Shown in pieces: positions 16,623 to 26,262 of a stretch of DNA of 64,000 nucleotides; the first letter of the stretch is position 1, and each line of letters begins with the position of its first letter. Below the pieces are notes generated by a model, which worked only from the letters and a program-made list of their open reading frames with translations, searched no databases and had not been told where the DNA came from. A program made the position numbers and the translations under genes. Origin of the DNA: Clostridia bacterium (GTDB taxonomy: Bacteria > Bacillota > Clostridia > Christensenellales > Borkfalkiaceae); the NCBI GenBank assembly GCA_900767815.1, contig CAAGAM010000020.1, positions 1 through 64,000 on the forward strand, in the 5' to 3' direction.

Positions 16623-19210
16623 ATATGCAGAATATGACGCAAAAATCAATCGAAGCTATCAACGAAGCCGTTAATCTCGCAAAAGAATACGGCTCAGCGG
16701 AAGTTTCCGAGGAGCATGTTCTCTCTGCGCTTTTAAACGACGAGGGCGGGCTTGCTTCTCAGCTTTTCAAGCGTATGGGCGTTGACGTCGAAAGTTTAAA
16801 AAACGGCGTTAATCGGCTTATAGACGGACTTAACAAGTCTAATACCGGCTCGGGAGAGACGATGTCGAGGAGCCTCTCGGATGCATTTTCATCGGCCGAG
16901 AGAAAGGCTAAAGAGATGCACGACGATTTTGTTTCCGTCGAGCATATCATATACGGAATGATCGATAAACCCTCCGACGGGCTTAAAGGGCTTTTCCGCA
17001 ACTTCAACATAACGTCGAACGGATTTTTCAAGGCTCTTTCGGAAATAAGAGGTAACGCTCGCGTAACGAGCGATAATCCCGAAGAGACTTACGACGTGCT
17101 TAACAAATACGGCACGGAGCTAGTCGAAAAAGCCAAAAGCGGTAAGCTCGACCCTGTTATCGGGCGTGACGACGAGATAAGAAACGTCATCCGTATTCTT
17201 TCGAGAAAAACCAAAAACAACCCCGTGCTTATAGGTGAAGCGGGCGTCGGTAAAACGGCTATCGCGGAAGGGCTTGCAATAAGAATAATGAAAGGCGACG
17301 TGCCTGAAAACCTTAAAGACAGAAAGCTTTTCTCCCTCGATATCGGCGCGCTTATCGCTGGCGCGAAATTCAGAGGCGAGTTTGAGGAAAGGCTTAAAGC
17401 CGTGTTGAACGAGGTGAGAAAGAGCGAAGGTAAAATCATTCTTTTCATCGATGAACTTCATACGATAGTCGGCGCGGGTAAGTCCGACGGCGCGATGGAC
17501 GCGGGCAACCTCTTGAAGCCCATGCTTGCAAGGGGCGAGCTTCACTGCATCGGCGCGACTACTTTGGACGAATATAGAAAATATATCGAAAAAGACCCTG
17601 CTTTGGAGCGTAGATTCCAGCCCGTTATGGTCAACGAACCTACCGTCGAAGATACCATCGCGATTTTAAGAGGACTGAAAGAGAGATACGAGGTTTTCCA
17701 CGGCGTTAAAATTCAGGATAACGCGCTTGTTTCGGCGGCTGTTCTTTCCAACAGATATATAACCGACAGGTTTTTGCCCGACAAGGCTATCGACCTTATC
17801 GATGAAGCCTGCGCGATGATAAAAACCGAAATGAACTCCATGCCTTCCGAAATGGAAGACGTTTCGAGAAAGATAATGAAGCTCGAAATCGAGGAAACTT
17901 CGCTTAAAAAAGAAACGGACGAACTCTCTAAAAAGCGTCTTGCGGATATCAGAGAGGAGCTTGCCTCTCTTCGCGAAAAGTATTCGGCGATGAACGCAAA
18001 ACTCCTCAACGAAAAGGCGAATATCAACAAAGTTCAGAAACTCAGAGAGGAAATCGAATCGCTCGGCGCGGAAATCGACAGAGCGGAGAGGTCTTACGAC
18101 CTTAACAAAGCCGCGGAACTTCGTTACGGCAAACTTCCCGAACTCAAAAAGGAACTCGCCGAAGCGGAAGCCGAAATCCAGAGCGACGAGGACGGGCTTT
18201 TACACGACAAAGTTACCGAAGAGGACGTTGCGAGAATCATCAGCAGATGGACGGGTATCCCCGTTTCGAAGATGATGGAAAGCGAGCGCGAAAAGCTTTT
18301 AAAGCTCGAAGATATCCTTCATGAAAGGGTTGTCGGGCAGGACGAAGCCGTTAAGAGCGTTGCGGAAGCGATTCTTCGTTCGAGAGCGGGCATTGCCGAC
18401 GAAAATCGACCTATAGGTTCGTTTTTGTTCTTAGGTCCTACGGGCGTAGGTAAAACCGAACTCGCAAAAACTCTTGCCCGCGCGCTTTTCGACGACGAGA
18501 AGAATATGGTGAGAATCGACATGAGCGAGTATATGGAAAAATTCTCGGTCTCTCGTCTTATCGGCGCTCCCCCGGGATACGTGGGGTTCGAGGACGGCGG
18601 TCAGCTTACCGAAGCGGTGAGAAGAAAACCGTACTCCGTAGTTTTGTTCGATGAAATCGAAAAGGCTCATCCCGACGTGTTCAACATTCTTTTGCAGGTT
18701 CTCGACGACGGCAGAATCACCGATTCGCAGGGACGTACCGTAGACTTTAAAAACACGGTTATCATCCTTACTTCCAACCTCGGTTCGTCGATAATTCTCG
18801 ACGGAATAGGCGAAGACGGCGAAATCAAAGATTCGGCGAAAGAAGAAGTTACGATGCTTCTGAAAAAGTCTTTCCGTCCCGAGTTTTTGAACAGACTCGA
18901 CGAAATAGTATTCTATAAACCGCTTACGAGAAACGAAATCGGCAAGATTATCGATTTGTTCCTTAAAGGGCTTTCCGACAGACTTAAAGAGAAGAATATT
19001 TCTCTTCTTGTCACCGAAGCCGCAAAGGATTACATCGTTAAAAACGGTTACGACCCCGTTTACGGCGCAAGACCTTTGAAGAGGTATATCTCGCACACCG
19101 TCGAGACTATCCTTGCGAAGAAGATAATCGCCAACTATTTCGAACCCGGCGACACCGCCGTGGTCGATTATGACGGCGACGACCTCACCGTTTACAAGCA
19201 GAAAGGATAA
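16619..19210 (+). CDS. clpB: ATP-dependent disaggregase ClpB
   Basis: ClpB threads aggregated proteins through its hexameric pore, acting with DnaK, to refold them in the cytoplasm. The 863-aa length is standard. Domain order: Clp-N repeats (~1-145), AAA+ D1 with Walker A GEAGVGKT (~205) and Walker B ILFIDELHT, a long coiled-coil middle domain (~400-530), D2 with GPTGVGKTE (~606) and VLFDEIEK, and the C-terminal D2-small domain. The middle domain and the absence of a ClpP-binding IGF/IGL loop support ClpB, not ClpC. It is translationally coupled to the upstream RHH gene and ends at a strong hairpin. Confidence 0.96.
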   Translation: MNMQNMTQKSIEAINEAVNLAKEYGSAEVSEEHVLSALLNDEGGLASQLFKRMGVDVESLKNGVNRLIDGLNKSNTGSGETMSRSLSDAFSSAERKAKEMHDDFVSVEHIIYGMIDKPSDGLKGLFRNFNITSNGFFKALSEIRGNARVTSDNPEETYDVLNKYGTELVEKAKSGKLDPVIGRDDEIRNVIRILSRKTKNNPVLIGEAGVGKTAIAEGLAIRIMKGDVPENLKDRKLFSLDIGALIAGAKFRGEFEERLKAVLNEVRKSEGKIILFIDELHTIVGAGKSDGAMDAGNLLKPMLARGELHCIGATTLDEYRKYIEKDPALERRFQPVMVNEPTVEDTIAILRGLKERYEVFHGVKIQDNALVSAAVLSNRYITDRFLPDKAIDLIDEACAMIKTEMNSMPSEMEDVSRKIMKLEIEETSLKKETDELSKKRLADIREELASLREKYSAMNAKLLNEKANINKVQKLREEIESLGAEIDRAERSYDLNKAAELRYGKLPELKKELAEAEAEIQSDEDGLLHDKVTEEDVARIISRWTGIPVSKMMESEREKLLKLEDILHERVVGQDEAVKSVAEAILRSRAGIADENRPIGSFLFLGPTGVGKTELAKTLARALFDDEKNMVRIDMSEYMEKFSVSRLIGAPPGYVGFEDGGQLTEAVRRKPYSVVLFDEIEKAHPDVFNILLQVLDDGRITDSQGRTVDFKNTVIILTSNLGSSIILDGIGEDGEIKDSAKEEVTMLLKKSFRPEFLNRLDEIVFYKPLTRNEIGKIIDLFLKGLSDRLKEKNISLLVTEAAKDYIVKNGYDPVYGARPLKRYISHTVETILAKKIIANYFEPGDTAVVDYDGDDLTVYKQKG

Positions 19211-19242
19211 TAAAAAACGGAGCGTTCCGTGCGTAAAAAATG

Positions 19243-19290
19243 CGGCGCGTATTGCAATTTTCGATTTGCAATACGCGCCGTTTCCGTTTT
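19243..19290. terminator. Bidirectional terminator between clpB and the reverse CapD-like gene
   Basis: CGGCGCGTATTGCAA (19243-19257) pairs perfectly with TTGCAATACGCGCCG (19266-19280); an 8-nt loop. T-rich tails exist on both strands (TTTCCGTTTT forward, ATTTTTTACG reverse). Confidence 0.85.
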
Positions 19291-19298
19291 ATAAAATA

Positions 19299-21143
19299 TT
19301 ATTTTCTTTCGTCTATTCTGTATGTGGGGACTATGTCGCGGACGAGATATTTCATTCTGTCCGTTTCGGAATACGCCGCCTCGTAAAGTTCGTTCAAAGT
19401 AGTCCAGAAACTTGCTTCGTCAAACTTTAACGGCTGAGCGATGTTGATAAGTCCGTTCGGGGTTTTTTGCATTCCCTCTTCGTCCATGAGCCTTTCCTCG
19501 AAGAGTTTTTCGCCCGGGCGAAGCCCTGTGCATTCGATTTTGATATCGACGTTGGGAGTATATCCCGAAAGCTTGATGAGGTTATACGCAAGGTCGTAAA
19601 TTCTTACGGGTTCGCCCATGTCGAGAACGAAAATCTGTCCGCCCTTAGCGTATGCGCCCGCTTGAAGAACAAGGGACACCGCTTCGGGAATGGTCATGAA
19701 ATATCTTATTATATCCTTATGCGTAACTGTTACCGGTCCGCCTTCCTTGATTTGTTTTTTGAACAACGGGATAACCGAACCGTTGGAACCTAACACGTTT
19801 CCGAAGCGCACCGCAACGAATTTGGTTTTGCTGTGTCGGCCGAACGCCTGAATTATCATTTCGCAGATGCGTTTTGTCGCGCCCATTACGTTTGTGGGGT
19901 TAACGGCTTTGTCCGTCGAAATCTGCACGAACGTTTCAACGCCGTACTGATCGGCAAAACGCGCCACGTTGAACGTACCGAACACGTTGTTTTTAACGGC
20001 TTCGTTGGGGCTTGTTTCCATAAGCGGAACGTGTTTATGTGCCGCGGCGTGGAATACTATCTCGGGGCGATAGGTTTCGAATACGCTTTTTATTTTGCCG
20101 ATGTCTCTCACGCTTGCAATAAGCGTCAAGAGATTAAGATCGTGATGTTTGCGTTTGAGTTCCTGTTCGATGTCGTATGCGTTGTTCTCGTAAATATCGA
20201 GAATAATAAGTTTTTTGGGGTTGTGCGAAGCAATCTGACGGCAAAGCTCGCTTCCTATCGAGCCGCCTCCGCCCGTAACGAGAACCACTTTGTCTTCTAT
20301 GTAACCGATGATTGCGTTGATGTCTACGGTTACGGGGTCGCGCCCTAAAAGGTCCTGAATATCGACTTCGCGCATGTTGGAAACGGAAACCTGTCCGTCC
20401 GCAAGCTGATAAAGCCCGGGGAGAATTTTAACGGGGCAGCCCGCGTCGTTGCATCTCGTTATTATCTTGCTCAGCCTCGATTTGTCTATCGACGGCATCG
20501 TTACGTGAATTTCGTCAACGTCGTATTTTTTGGCGAATTTTTTAATTTCGTAGGTAGTGCCGACGACCTTGATTCCGCCGATGGTGTTGCCGATTTTATC
20601 TACGTCGTCGTCGATGATGCAGACGGGGATATATCCCGATTTGTCGGAACTTTGCATTTCGGCTATAAGCGTCGCTCCCGCCTTTCCCGCGCCGACTATC
20701 ATGGTTCTTTTCTTTTGTTTGCGCGATCTGGCGACAAGGAAGTGGCAGGTTATGGCTATTCTCTTATAGAATCTCGTCATTCCCGCAAAGACGAATATGA
20801 ACGCCGTGTAAACCGCGCAGGTGGTGAAACCGATTTTGTCGCGGCCTATTATCGCGACGTAAATTATGTTAAAAAATAAAATCGACGCGCTTGCGATGAA
20901 AAGCCTTAAAGCGTCGACGATGCTGACCGAACTGAATATCACCGAATAAAGCCCCGCGATTTTAAAAATGAGTATTCCGATAATCACGTTGCCTATAAAC
21001 CAGGCAAGAATTGTCGGGTCGAAGGTTTGGGGAAAAGCGTTTCTGCTGAAATAATACGCAAAAAAAAGCGATATCAGCATAAATATCGCGTCGACGCATA
21101 CAAGTATTATTTTTCTGAAATAGTCGTGTTTTCTGTTTTTCAT
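19299..21143 (-). CDS. CapD/WbpM-type membrane nucleotide-sugar 4,6-dehydratase/epimerase
   Basis: This 614-aa protein makes modified UDP-GlcNAc-type sugars for capsule, O-antigen-like or glycoprotein glycans. Four transmembrane helices occupy about residues 10-125. A CoA-binding-like Rossmann domain follows (VGAGKAGATL, ~152-161), then the catalytic Rossmann domain with TGGGGSIGSELCRQI (~292-306) and STDKAVNPTNVMGATKR (~410-426), where Met replaces the usual Tyr as in inverting 4,6-dehydratases of this family. It is monocistronic, with its own promoter on the reverse strand and no sugar-biosynthesis partner next to it. Confidence 0.88.
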   Translation of the reverse strand: MKNRKHDYFRKIILVCVDAIFMLISLFFAYYFSRNAFPQTFDPTILAWFIGNVIIGILIFKIAGLYSVIFSSVSIVDALRLFIASASILFFNIIYVAIIGRDKIGFTTCAVYTAFIFVFAGMTRFYKRIAITCHFLVARSRKQKKRTMIVGAGKAGATLIAEMQSSDKSGYIPVCIIDDDVDKIGNTIGGIKVVGTTYEIKKFAKKYDVDEIHVTMPSIDKSRLSKIITRCNDAGCPVKILPGLYQLADGQVSVSNMREVDIQDLLGRDPVTVDINAIIGYIEDKVVLVTGGGGSIGSELCRQIASHNPKKLIILDIYENNAYDIEQELKRKHHDLNLLTLIASVRDIGKIKSVFETYRPEIVFHAAAHKHVPLMETSPNEAVKNNVFGTFNVARFADQYGVETFVQISTDKAVNPTNVMGATKRICEMIIQAFGRHSKTKFVAVRFGNVLGSNGSVIPLFKKQIKEGGPVTVTHKDIIRYFMTIPEAVSLVLQAGAYAKGGQIFVLDMGEPVRIYDLAYNLIKLSGYTPNVDIKIECTGLRPGEKLFEERLMDEEGMQKTPNGLINIAQPLKFDEASFWTTLNELYEAAYSETDRMKYLVRDIVPTYRIDERK

Positions 21144-21221
21144 GTTTAACCCTGTAAAAATCCCGCCGTTTTTGCGGCTTTATCCTTTAAAAAAGTGCCG
21201 TAAATCAAGCACGTTAATATT

Positions 21222-21250
21222 ATTATATCATTAAAAAAAAGTTAAGTCAA
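21222..21250 (-). promoter_or_regulatory. Promoter of the CapD-like gene
   Basis: Reverse strand: TTGACT (21250-21245), 17-nt spacer, TATAAT (21227-21222). The leader of ~70 nt contains a GCCG/CGGC hairpin near 21160-21178. Confidence 0.75.
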
Positions 21251-21324
21251 TGAAAATTCGGAATTAAAATTTTCAAATCGACGATTTAAAGCGTAAAACC
21301 TTTTTCCGCGGCATAAAATTAACC

Positions 21325-22302
21325 ATGGTTTTATGCGTTTTGTCCGCTCTCGGCGGAGCGGCGTTGTTTTTTTACGGTTTAAAAATTATAAGCGAGGCTG
21401 CGGAACTCTTTACGAAAACCGATTTTTCCGGAATTATAGAAAAAAGAATGAAAAGTCCGCTCGGGGCTTTCGGATCGGGAATAATCGTTTCGGCGTGCCT
21501 TCAGTCGAGCGTTGCGACGAACATGCTCGCTGTGGGGCTTGTCCAGTCGGGTTCGGCAAGTTTTTTATGCGCGGCGTATGCGATTATGGGCGCGAATATA
21601 GGCACGACGATAACTACGCAGCTCATTTCGTTTTCGGTTTTTTTTACCTTATTTTTAAGCGTTTTGATGCTGATAATCGGCTTATTGACCGACTTTTGCA
21701 AGTCGATTGAAGTTAAAACTTTCGGTAAAATTCTTATCGGAACGGGAATAATCCTGACAGCCGTCGGGATAATTTCCCGCGAAGCGGAGAAGCTTACCTC
21801 CGTTCCGTTTATAAGGTCATTGTTCACGTCGGACAAAGGGTGGTTGCTCGCTCTGAACGGATTTTTCCTCACCTCGCTTGCGCAGAGTTCTTCGCCCGTT
21901 ACGGGAACGCTTATCGCCTTTTCAAAAAGCGGCGCGGTTTGCTTCCGCTCGTCGGCGTTTATGATTCTCGGCGCGAACATAGGCAGTTCCGTTCCGGTTG
22001 CGATAATGTCTCTTAAAAAGGACGACGAGGCGAGAAGAACGGCTTTTTTCAATTTATGGTTCAACGTCTTCGCCCTTTTGTTGTTTTATCCCGTGCTTAT
22101 TTTCTTCGGGAACGAAATAGAGCGGTTTTTTATCGCTCGGGGAACGGCGCGCGCCATCGCCGATTTCAACACGGCGGCGAATCTTATTCCCGCGGTCGTA
22201 GCTTTGCCTTTATACCCGCTTATATATAAATTGAATAACGGCGCGCGTAAAAATAATAACCGTGAAAAAAGTTTTAACGTTAAATCACGGTCTAATATTT
22301 GA
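21325..22302 (+). CDS. Na+/Pi cotransporter family protein (NptA-like)
   Basis: This 325-aa membrane protein has the duplicated PF02690 architecture: GGAALFFYGLKIISEA at the N-terminus, first QSS motif (LQSSVATNMLAVGLV, ~57-71), second in LAQSSSPVTGTLI (~185-197), each followed by MGANIGTT or LGANIGSS. The paired QSS motifs coordinate sodium and phosphate in this family. The C-terminal PhoU-like domain found in many bacterial members is absent; the protein ends soon after the last helix. No clear ribosome binding site precedes ATG 21325, so the start is uncertain. Confidence 0.85.
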   Translation: MVLCVLSALGGAALFFYGLKIISEAAELFTKTDFSGIIEKRMKSPLGAFGSGIIVSACLQSSVATNMLAVGLVQSGSASFLCAAYAIMGANIGTTITTQLISFSVFFTLFLSVLMLIIGLLTDFCKSIEVKTFGKILIGTGIILTAVGIISREAEKLTSVPFIRSLFTSDKGWLLALNGFFLTSLAQSSSPVTGTLIAFSKSGAVCFRSSAFMILGANIGSSVPVAIMSLKKDDEARRTAFFNLWFNVFALLLFYPVLIFFGNEIERFFIARGTARAIADFNTAANLIPAVVALPLYPLIYKLNNGARKNNNREKSFNVKSRSNI

Positions 22303-22327
22303 CATTTCGGTAATTTAAGTATATTAT
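22299..22327 (+). promoter_or_regulatory. Promoter of pgk-tpiA(-gpmI)
   Basis: TTGACA (22299-22304) overlaps the last codon of the transporter; 17-nt spacer; TATTAT (22322-22327). AAAGGAG lies ahead of the pgk ATG. Confidence 0.75.
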
Positions 22328-22369
22328 ATATATGAAAAATAAATCTCAATGTAAAGGAGTTTTAAGCTT

Positions 22370-23689
22370 ATGAACAAGAAGTCTATCAGAGACGTTGACG
22401 TTAAAGGCAAAAGATGCCTTGTAAGATGCGATTTCAACGTGCCGATGAAAGACGGCGTTATAACCGACGAAAACCGTATTATGGGCGCGCTTCCCACCAT
22501 CAAATATCTTATGGAACACGGCGCAAAGGTTATTCTTTGCTCGCATATGGGAAAACCTCATAACATTTTCACCGAAGGATTCGGTCTTAACAAGAAGGAA
22601 AAGAAAGCGGTCGAGGCTCTTCCCGAAAACGAGAGAGCGGCGGCTAAAGAGGAATATATAGCTAAGGCTCTTAAGGGCGACCTTAAAAAATTCACGCTTG
22701 CCCCCGTCGCTAAGAGGCTCAACGAGCTTTTGGACGGAAAAGTTGCGTTTGCGACGGATATCGTAGGCGACGACGCGAAAGCCAAAGTAGCGGCTTTGAA
22801 AGAGGGCGAATGCGTTCTCCTCGAAAACCTTCGTTTCGACGCGGGCGAAGAGGGCAGAGACGAGGAATTCTGCAAAAAGCTTGCGTCTTTCTGCGATATT
22901 TACGTAAACGACGCATTCGGAACGGCTCACCGTTCGCACGCTTCCACCGCGGCTATCGTAGAATACGGATTCGTTAAAACTGCGGTTTGCGGCTTCCTTA
23001 TCGAAAAAGAACTTTCCGTTATGGCAGACGCTTTGGAGCATCCCGTTCGTCCGTTCGTGGCTATCCTCGGCGGAGCTAAGGTTGCGGACAAGCTTAACGT
23101 TATTTCAAACCTCCTCGAAAAATGCGACACTCTCATCATCGGCGGCGGAATGGCTTACACCTTCCTCAAGGCTCAGGGCTACGAAGTGGGAACTTCGCTT
23201 GTAGACGACACCAAGATCGATTACTGCAAGGAAATGATGGCAAAGGCAAAAGCGGAAGGCAAGAAGCTTCTTCTTCCCGTTGACGGAGTTCAGGTAAGGA
23301 GCTTCCCCGATCCCATCGACGCACCCGTCGAGACCTATGTAAGAAAGGTCGGAGAATTCTATCCCGATATGGAATCGTGCGATATAGGACCCGCAACCGC
23401 TAAGCTTTATGCGGACGCTCTGGTCGGCGCAAAAACTATTATCTGGAACGGACCTATGGGCGTGTTCGAAAACCCGACGCTTGCGGCAGGCACAAACGCA
23501 ATCGCAAAGGCTATGGCTTCCTGCGAAGGCGCAACGACCATTATCGGCGGCGGCGACAGCGCGGCGGCGGTTGCACAGCTCGGTTATGCCGACAAGATGA
23601 CGCACATTTCTACGGGCGGCGGAGCTTCGCTCGAACTTTTCGAGGGCAAGAAGCTTCCCGGTATCGAATGCCTTAACGATAAAGACTGA
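22370..23689 (+). CDS. pgk: Phosphoglycerate kinase
   Basis: Pgk transfers phosphate from 1,3-bisphosphoglycerate to ADP, a main ATP-yielding step of glycolysis. RCDFNVPMKDG near residue 20 is the family signature; GHRSHAS-type substrate motif appears as FGTAHRSHAS near residue 185, LGGAKVADK near 231 and GGGDSAAAV near 396 bind nucleotide. At 439 aa it is longer than the usual ~395-400, owing to a charged insertion of about 30 residues around residues 65-105 (FTEGFGLNKKEKKAVEAL onward), as seen in some clostridial enzymes. tpiA starts 20 nt downstream; the gap gene is not next to it. Confidence 0.97.
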   Translation: MNKKSIRDVDVKGKRCLVRCDFNVPMKDGVITDENRIMGALPTIKYLMEHGAKVILCSHMGKPHNIFTEGFGLNKKEKKAVEALPENERAAAKEEYIAKALKGDLKKFTLAPVAKRLNELLDGKVAFATDIVGDDAKAKVAALKEGECVLLENLRFDAGEEGRDEEFCKKLASFCDIYVNDAFGTAHRSHASTAAIVEYGFVKTAVCGFLIEKELSVMADALEHPVRPFVAILGGAKVADKLNVISNLLEKCDTLIIGGGMAYTFLKAQGYEVGTSLVDDTKIDYCKEMMAKAKAEGKKLLLPVDGVQVRSFPDPIDAPVETYVRKVGEFYPDMESCDIGPATAKLYADALVGAKTIIWNGPMGVFENPTLAAGTNAIAKAMASCEGATTIIGGGDSAAAVAQLGYADKMTHISTGGGASLELFEGKKLPGIECLNDKD

Positions 23690-23709
23690 TTATTTACGGA
23701 GATACTATC

Positions 23710-24462
23710 ATGAGAAAACCGATTATTGCAGGAAACTGGAAAATGAATAAAACCATGGCGGAGACCAAGGAAATGATCACCGCTTTGAAACCGTTGGTTG
23801 AAAATGCCGATTGCGACGTCGTTCTTTGCGTTCCGTTCACGGATATTCAGACGGCGAAGAAAGCTGCGAAAGGCTCCAACATCAAAATAGGCGCGGAGAA
23901 CGTTCACTGGGCAGAGAAAGGCGCGTTCACGGGAGAAATTTCCGCGGACATGCTCAAAGAGCTTAAAGTAGATTACGTTATCATCGGTCACAGCGAAAGA
24001 AGACAGTATTTCGGCGAAACCGACGAAACGGTAAACAAGAGAGTTCAGGCTGCTTTAAGCGCTAAGCTTAAACCTATCGTCTGCGTAGGCGAAACCGAAG
24101 CGGAAAGAGAAGGCAGACTTACCGAGAAAGTTCTTGAAAGACAGATCGTAGAAGGTCTTAAGGGCTTCAAGTCTAAGGACTTCGATAAAATCGTCATCGC
24201 TTACGAACCCGTATGGGCTATCGGAACGGGCAAAACGGCAACCGCAACCGACGCGAACAACACGATCGGTTACATCCGTCATATTCTCGCAAAGAAATTC
24301 CACAGATCGATTGCGGAAAAAACGAGAATTCAATACGGCGGCTCGATGAACGTTAAAAACTGCAAAGAGCTTATGGCAGAAGAGGAAATCGACGGCGGTC
24401 TTATCGGCGGCGCGTCCTTGAAAGCGGAAGACTTTGCTTATATCGTCAATTACAACAAATAA
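23710..24462 (+). CDS. tpiA: Triosephosphate isomerase
   Basis: TpiA interconverts dihydroxyacetone phosphate and glyceraldehyde 3-phosphate. The 250-aa barrel has GNWKMNKT (catalytic Lys at residue 12), IGHSERRQYF (catalytic His) and AYEPVWAIGTGKTA (catalytic Glu and the flexible loop 6), plus YGGSM for phosphate binding. A terminator-like hairpin right after the stop may reduce read-through into gpmI. Confidence 0.97.
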   Translation: MRKPIIAGNWKMNKTMAETKEMITALKPLVENADCDVVLCVPFTDIQTAKKAAKGSNIKIGAENVHWAEKGAFTGEISADMLKELKVDYVIIGHSERRQYFGETDETVNKRVQAALSAKLKPIVCVGETEAEREGRLTEKVLERQIVEGLKGFKSKDFDKIVIAYEPVWAIGTGKTATATDANNTIGYIRHILAKKFHRSIAEKTRIQYGGSMNVKNCKELMAEEEIDGGLIGGASLKAEDFAYIVNYNK

Positions 24463-24469
24463 TTCAAGG

Positions 24470-24498
24470 CGGGCGGTAATCTTCCCGCCCGTTTTTTT
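24470..24498 (+). terminator. Terminator or attenuating hairpin between tpiA and gpmI
   Basis: CGGGCGG (24470-24476) pairs with CCGCCCG (24485-24491) across TAATCTTC, followed by seven T. No clear new promoter is visible before gpmI at 24552, so it may be leaky. Confidence 0.75.
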
Positions 24499-24551
24499 AA
24501 AAATCGCGTAGTACGGATTTATGTAAAAAATCCGCCGCAAAAGGAGTTAAT

Positions 24552-26102
24552 ATGGTAAAAATGAAAACGAGACCCGTTTGTCTTTTCATTATGGACGGTT
24601 ACGGGCTTAATCCCGATAAAAAGGGCAACGCAATCGAAATCGCAAACGAAGGCGTTGTTAAAAATCTTATGGCGAAATACCCTTCGGCAACCCTCGGCGC
24701 GAGCGGGCTTTGCGTAGGTCTTCCCGACGGGCAGATGGGTAACAGCGAAGTCGGTCACCTCAATATGGGCGCGGGCAGAATAGTTTATCAGGATCTTACG
24801 AGAATAACGAAAGATATCGAAGACGGGGACTTTTTTGAGAACGAAGAACTTATAAAAGCTATGGACGCGGCGAAGAACAACGGCAAAAAGCTTCACCTTT
24901 TCGGGCTTTTGTCTTCGGGCGGCGTACACAGCCACATAACCCACCTTTTCGCGCTTCTGGAAATGGCGAAGAGAAGAGGACTTAAAGAAGTTTACGTTCA
25001 CGCATTTATGGACGGAAGAGACGTTCCGCCGACGAGCGGAATAGATTTCGTAAAAGAACTCGACGACGAAATCAAGAAAATCGGCGTAGGCAAAATCGCT
25101 ACCGTAAGCGGAAGATATTACGCTATGGACAGAGATAACCGCTGGGAAAGAGTGGTTAAGGCATACGAAGCACTCACTCTCGGTAACGGAGTTATGGCAA
25201 ACAGCGCCGAAGAAGCCGTTGAAAACAGCTATAAAAACGAAGTTACGGACGAGTTTATCGTTCCCGCGAATATTTACGAAAACGGTAAACCCGTAGGGCT
25301 TGTCGAAAAAGGCGATTCGGTTATTTTCTTCAATTTCCGCCCCGACAGAGCGAGAGAAATCACGAGAGCGTTTACCGAAGAGGAATTTAACGGATTTGAA
25401 AGAAAGACGGGCTATCTCGGGCTTACTTACGTCGGATTCACCAAGTACGACGAAACTTTCCATCACGTTTCGATAGCTTTCAAAAAGCAGGAACTTCATA
25501 ACACTTTGGGAAAATATCTTTCGGATAAAGGTTACACTCAGCTTCGTATCGCCGAAACGGAGAAATACGCGCACGTAACCTTCTTCTTCAACGGCGGCGT
25601 GGAAGCTCCCGAGAAAAACGAGTTCAGAGATCTTATCCCTTCGCCGAAGGTTGCTACATACGACCTTCAGCCCGAGATGAGCGCATACATTGTAACGGAT
25701 AAAGTTCTCGAAGAAATCGCTTCCGATAAGTTCGACGTGATAATTTTAAACTATGCAAACTGCGACATGGTAGGTCACACGGGCGTACTCGACGCGGCTG
25801 TCAAAGCCGTAAAGACGGTTGAAGATTGCATCGCGAAAATCACCGACGCAGTTCTTGCAAAGGGCGGAAGCTGCATAGTTACGGCAGACCACGGCAATGC
25901 GGACAAGATGATCGATACGGACGGCGAGCCTTTCACCGCTCACACGACGAATCGCGTTCCCGTTATCCTCGTGAGCGAGCTTTATAAAGACGTAAAACTC
26001 AGAGAAGACGGCGTGCTTGCCGACCTCGCGCCTACGCTTTTAGAGATGATGGGCGAAACCGTGCCGAAGGAAATGACGGGTAAGTCGCTTATCGTTAAAT
26101 AA
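24552..26102 (+). CDS. gpmI: 2,3-bisphosphoglycerate-independent phosphoglycerate mutase
   Basis: GpmI is the manganese-dependent mutase of 3- and 2-phosphoglycerate. At 516 aa it has the alkaline-phosphatase fold metal-binding start (FIMDGYGLN), the phosphorylated Ser in GQMGNSEVGHLNMGAGR (about residue 64), FMDGRDVPPTSG near 155 and the metal ligands in NYANCDMVGHTG and TADHGNAD near the end. AAAAGGAG lies 8 nt before the ATG. Together with pgk and tpiA it gives three consecutive lower-glycolysis steps; eno and gap are not in the window. Confidence 0.97.
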   Translation: MVKMKTRPVCLFIMDGYGLNPDKKGNAIEIANEGVVKNLMAKYPSATLGASGLCVGLPDGQMGNSEVGHLNMGAGRIVYQDLTRITKDIEDGDFFENEELIKAMDAAKNNGKKLHLFGLLSSGGVHSHITHLFALLEMAKRRGLKEVYVHAFMDGRDVPPTSGIDFVKELDDEIKKIGVGKIATVSGRYYAMDRDNRWERVVKAYEALTLGNGVMANSAEEAVENSYKNEVTDEFIVPANIYENGKPVGLVEKGDSVIFFNFRPDRAREITRAFTEEEFNGFERKTGYLGLTYVGFTKYDETFHHVSIAFKKQELHNTLGKYLSDKGYTQLRIAETEKYAHVTFFFNGGVEAPEKNEFRDLIPSPKVATYDLQPEMSAYIVTDKVLEEIASDKFDVIILNYANCDMVGHTGVLDAAVKAVKTVEDCIAKITDAVLAKGGSCIVTADHGNADKMIDTDGEPFTAHTTNRVPVILVSELYKDVKLREDGVLADLAPTLLEMMGETVPKEMTGKSLIVK

Positions 26103-26115
26103 TAAAACAGCCCGA

Positions 26116-26129
26116 TAATCGACTTATAG
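26116..26129 (+). repeat. Intergenic 14-bp motif, copy 1
   Basis: TAATCGACTTATAG, 14 nt after the gpmI stop. Exact copies at 40592, 43246 and (reverse) 43584. Short flanking arms AGCC/GGCT can pair around it. Confidence 0.8.
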
Positions 26130-26140
26130 GCTTATATTTG

Positions 26141-26184
26141 TGCGGCGATGCGAAATTTTGATTTTGCATCGCCGCAATTTTTTT
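26141..26184 (+). terminator. Terminator of the glycolytic cluster
   Basis: TGCGGCGATGC (26141-26151) pairs perfectly with GCATCGCCGCA (26166-26176), followed by ATTTTTTT. Confidence 0.85.
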
Positions 26185-26205
26185 GCATAAATTTTCCGTT
26201 TGCTA

Positions 26206-26234
26206 TTGACACGAGAGGTATAATGATATATAAT
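26206..26234 (+). promoter_or_regulatory. Promoter of the VWA lipoprotein gene
   Basis: TTGACA (26206-26211), 17-nt spacer, TATAAT (26229-26234); GGAGGA follows before the ATG at 26263. Confidence 0.8.
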
Positions 26235-26262
26235 AACGGCATAAAAGGAGGATATTTCAGTT

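Noticed and set aside
24519..25574. 351-codon reverse open frame opposite gpmI
   Set aside because: Shadow of gpmI with no independent support.
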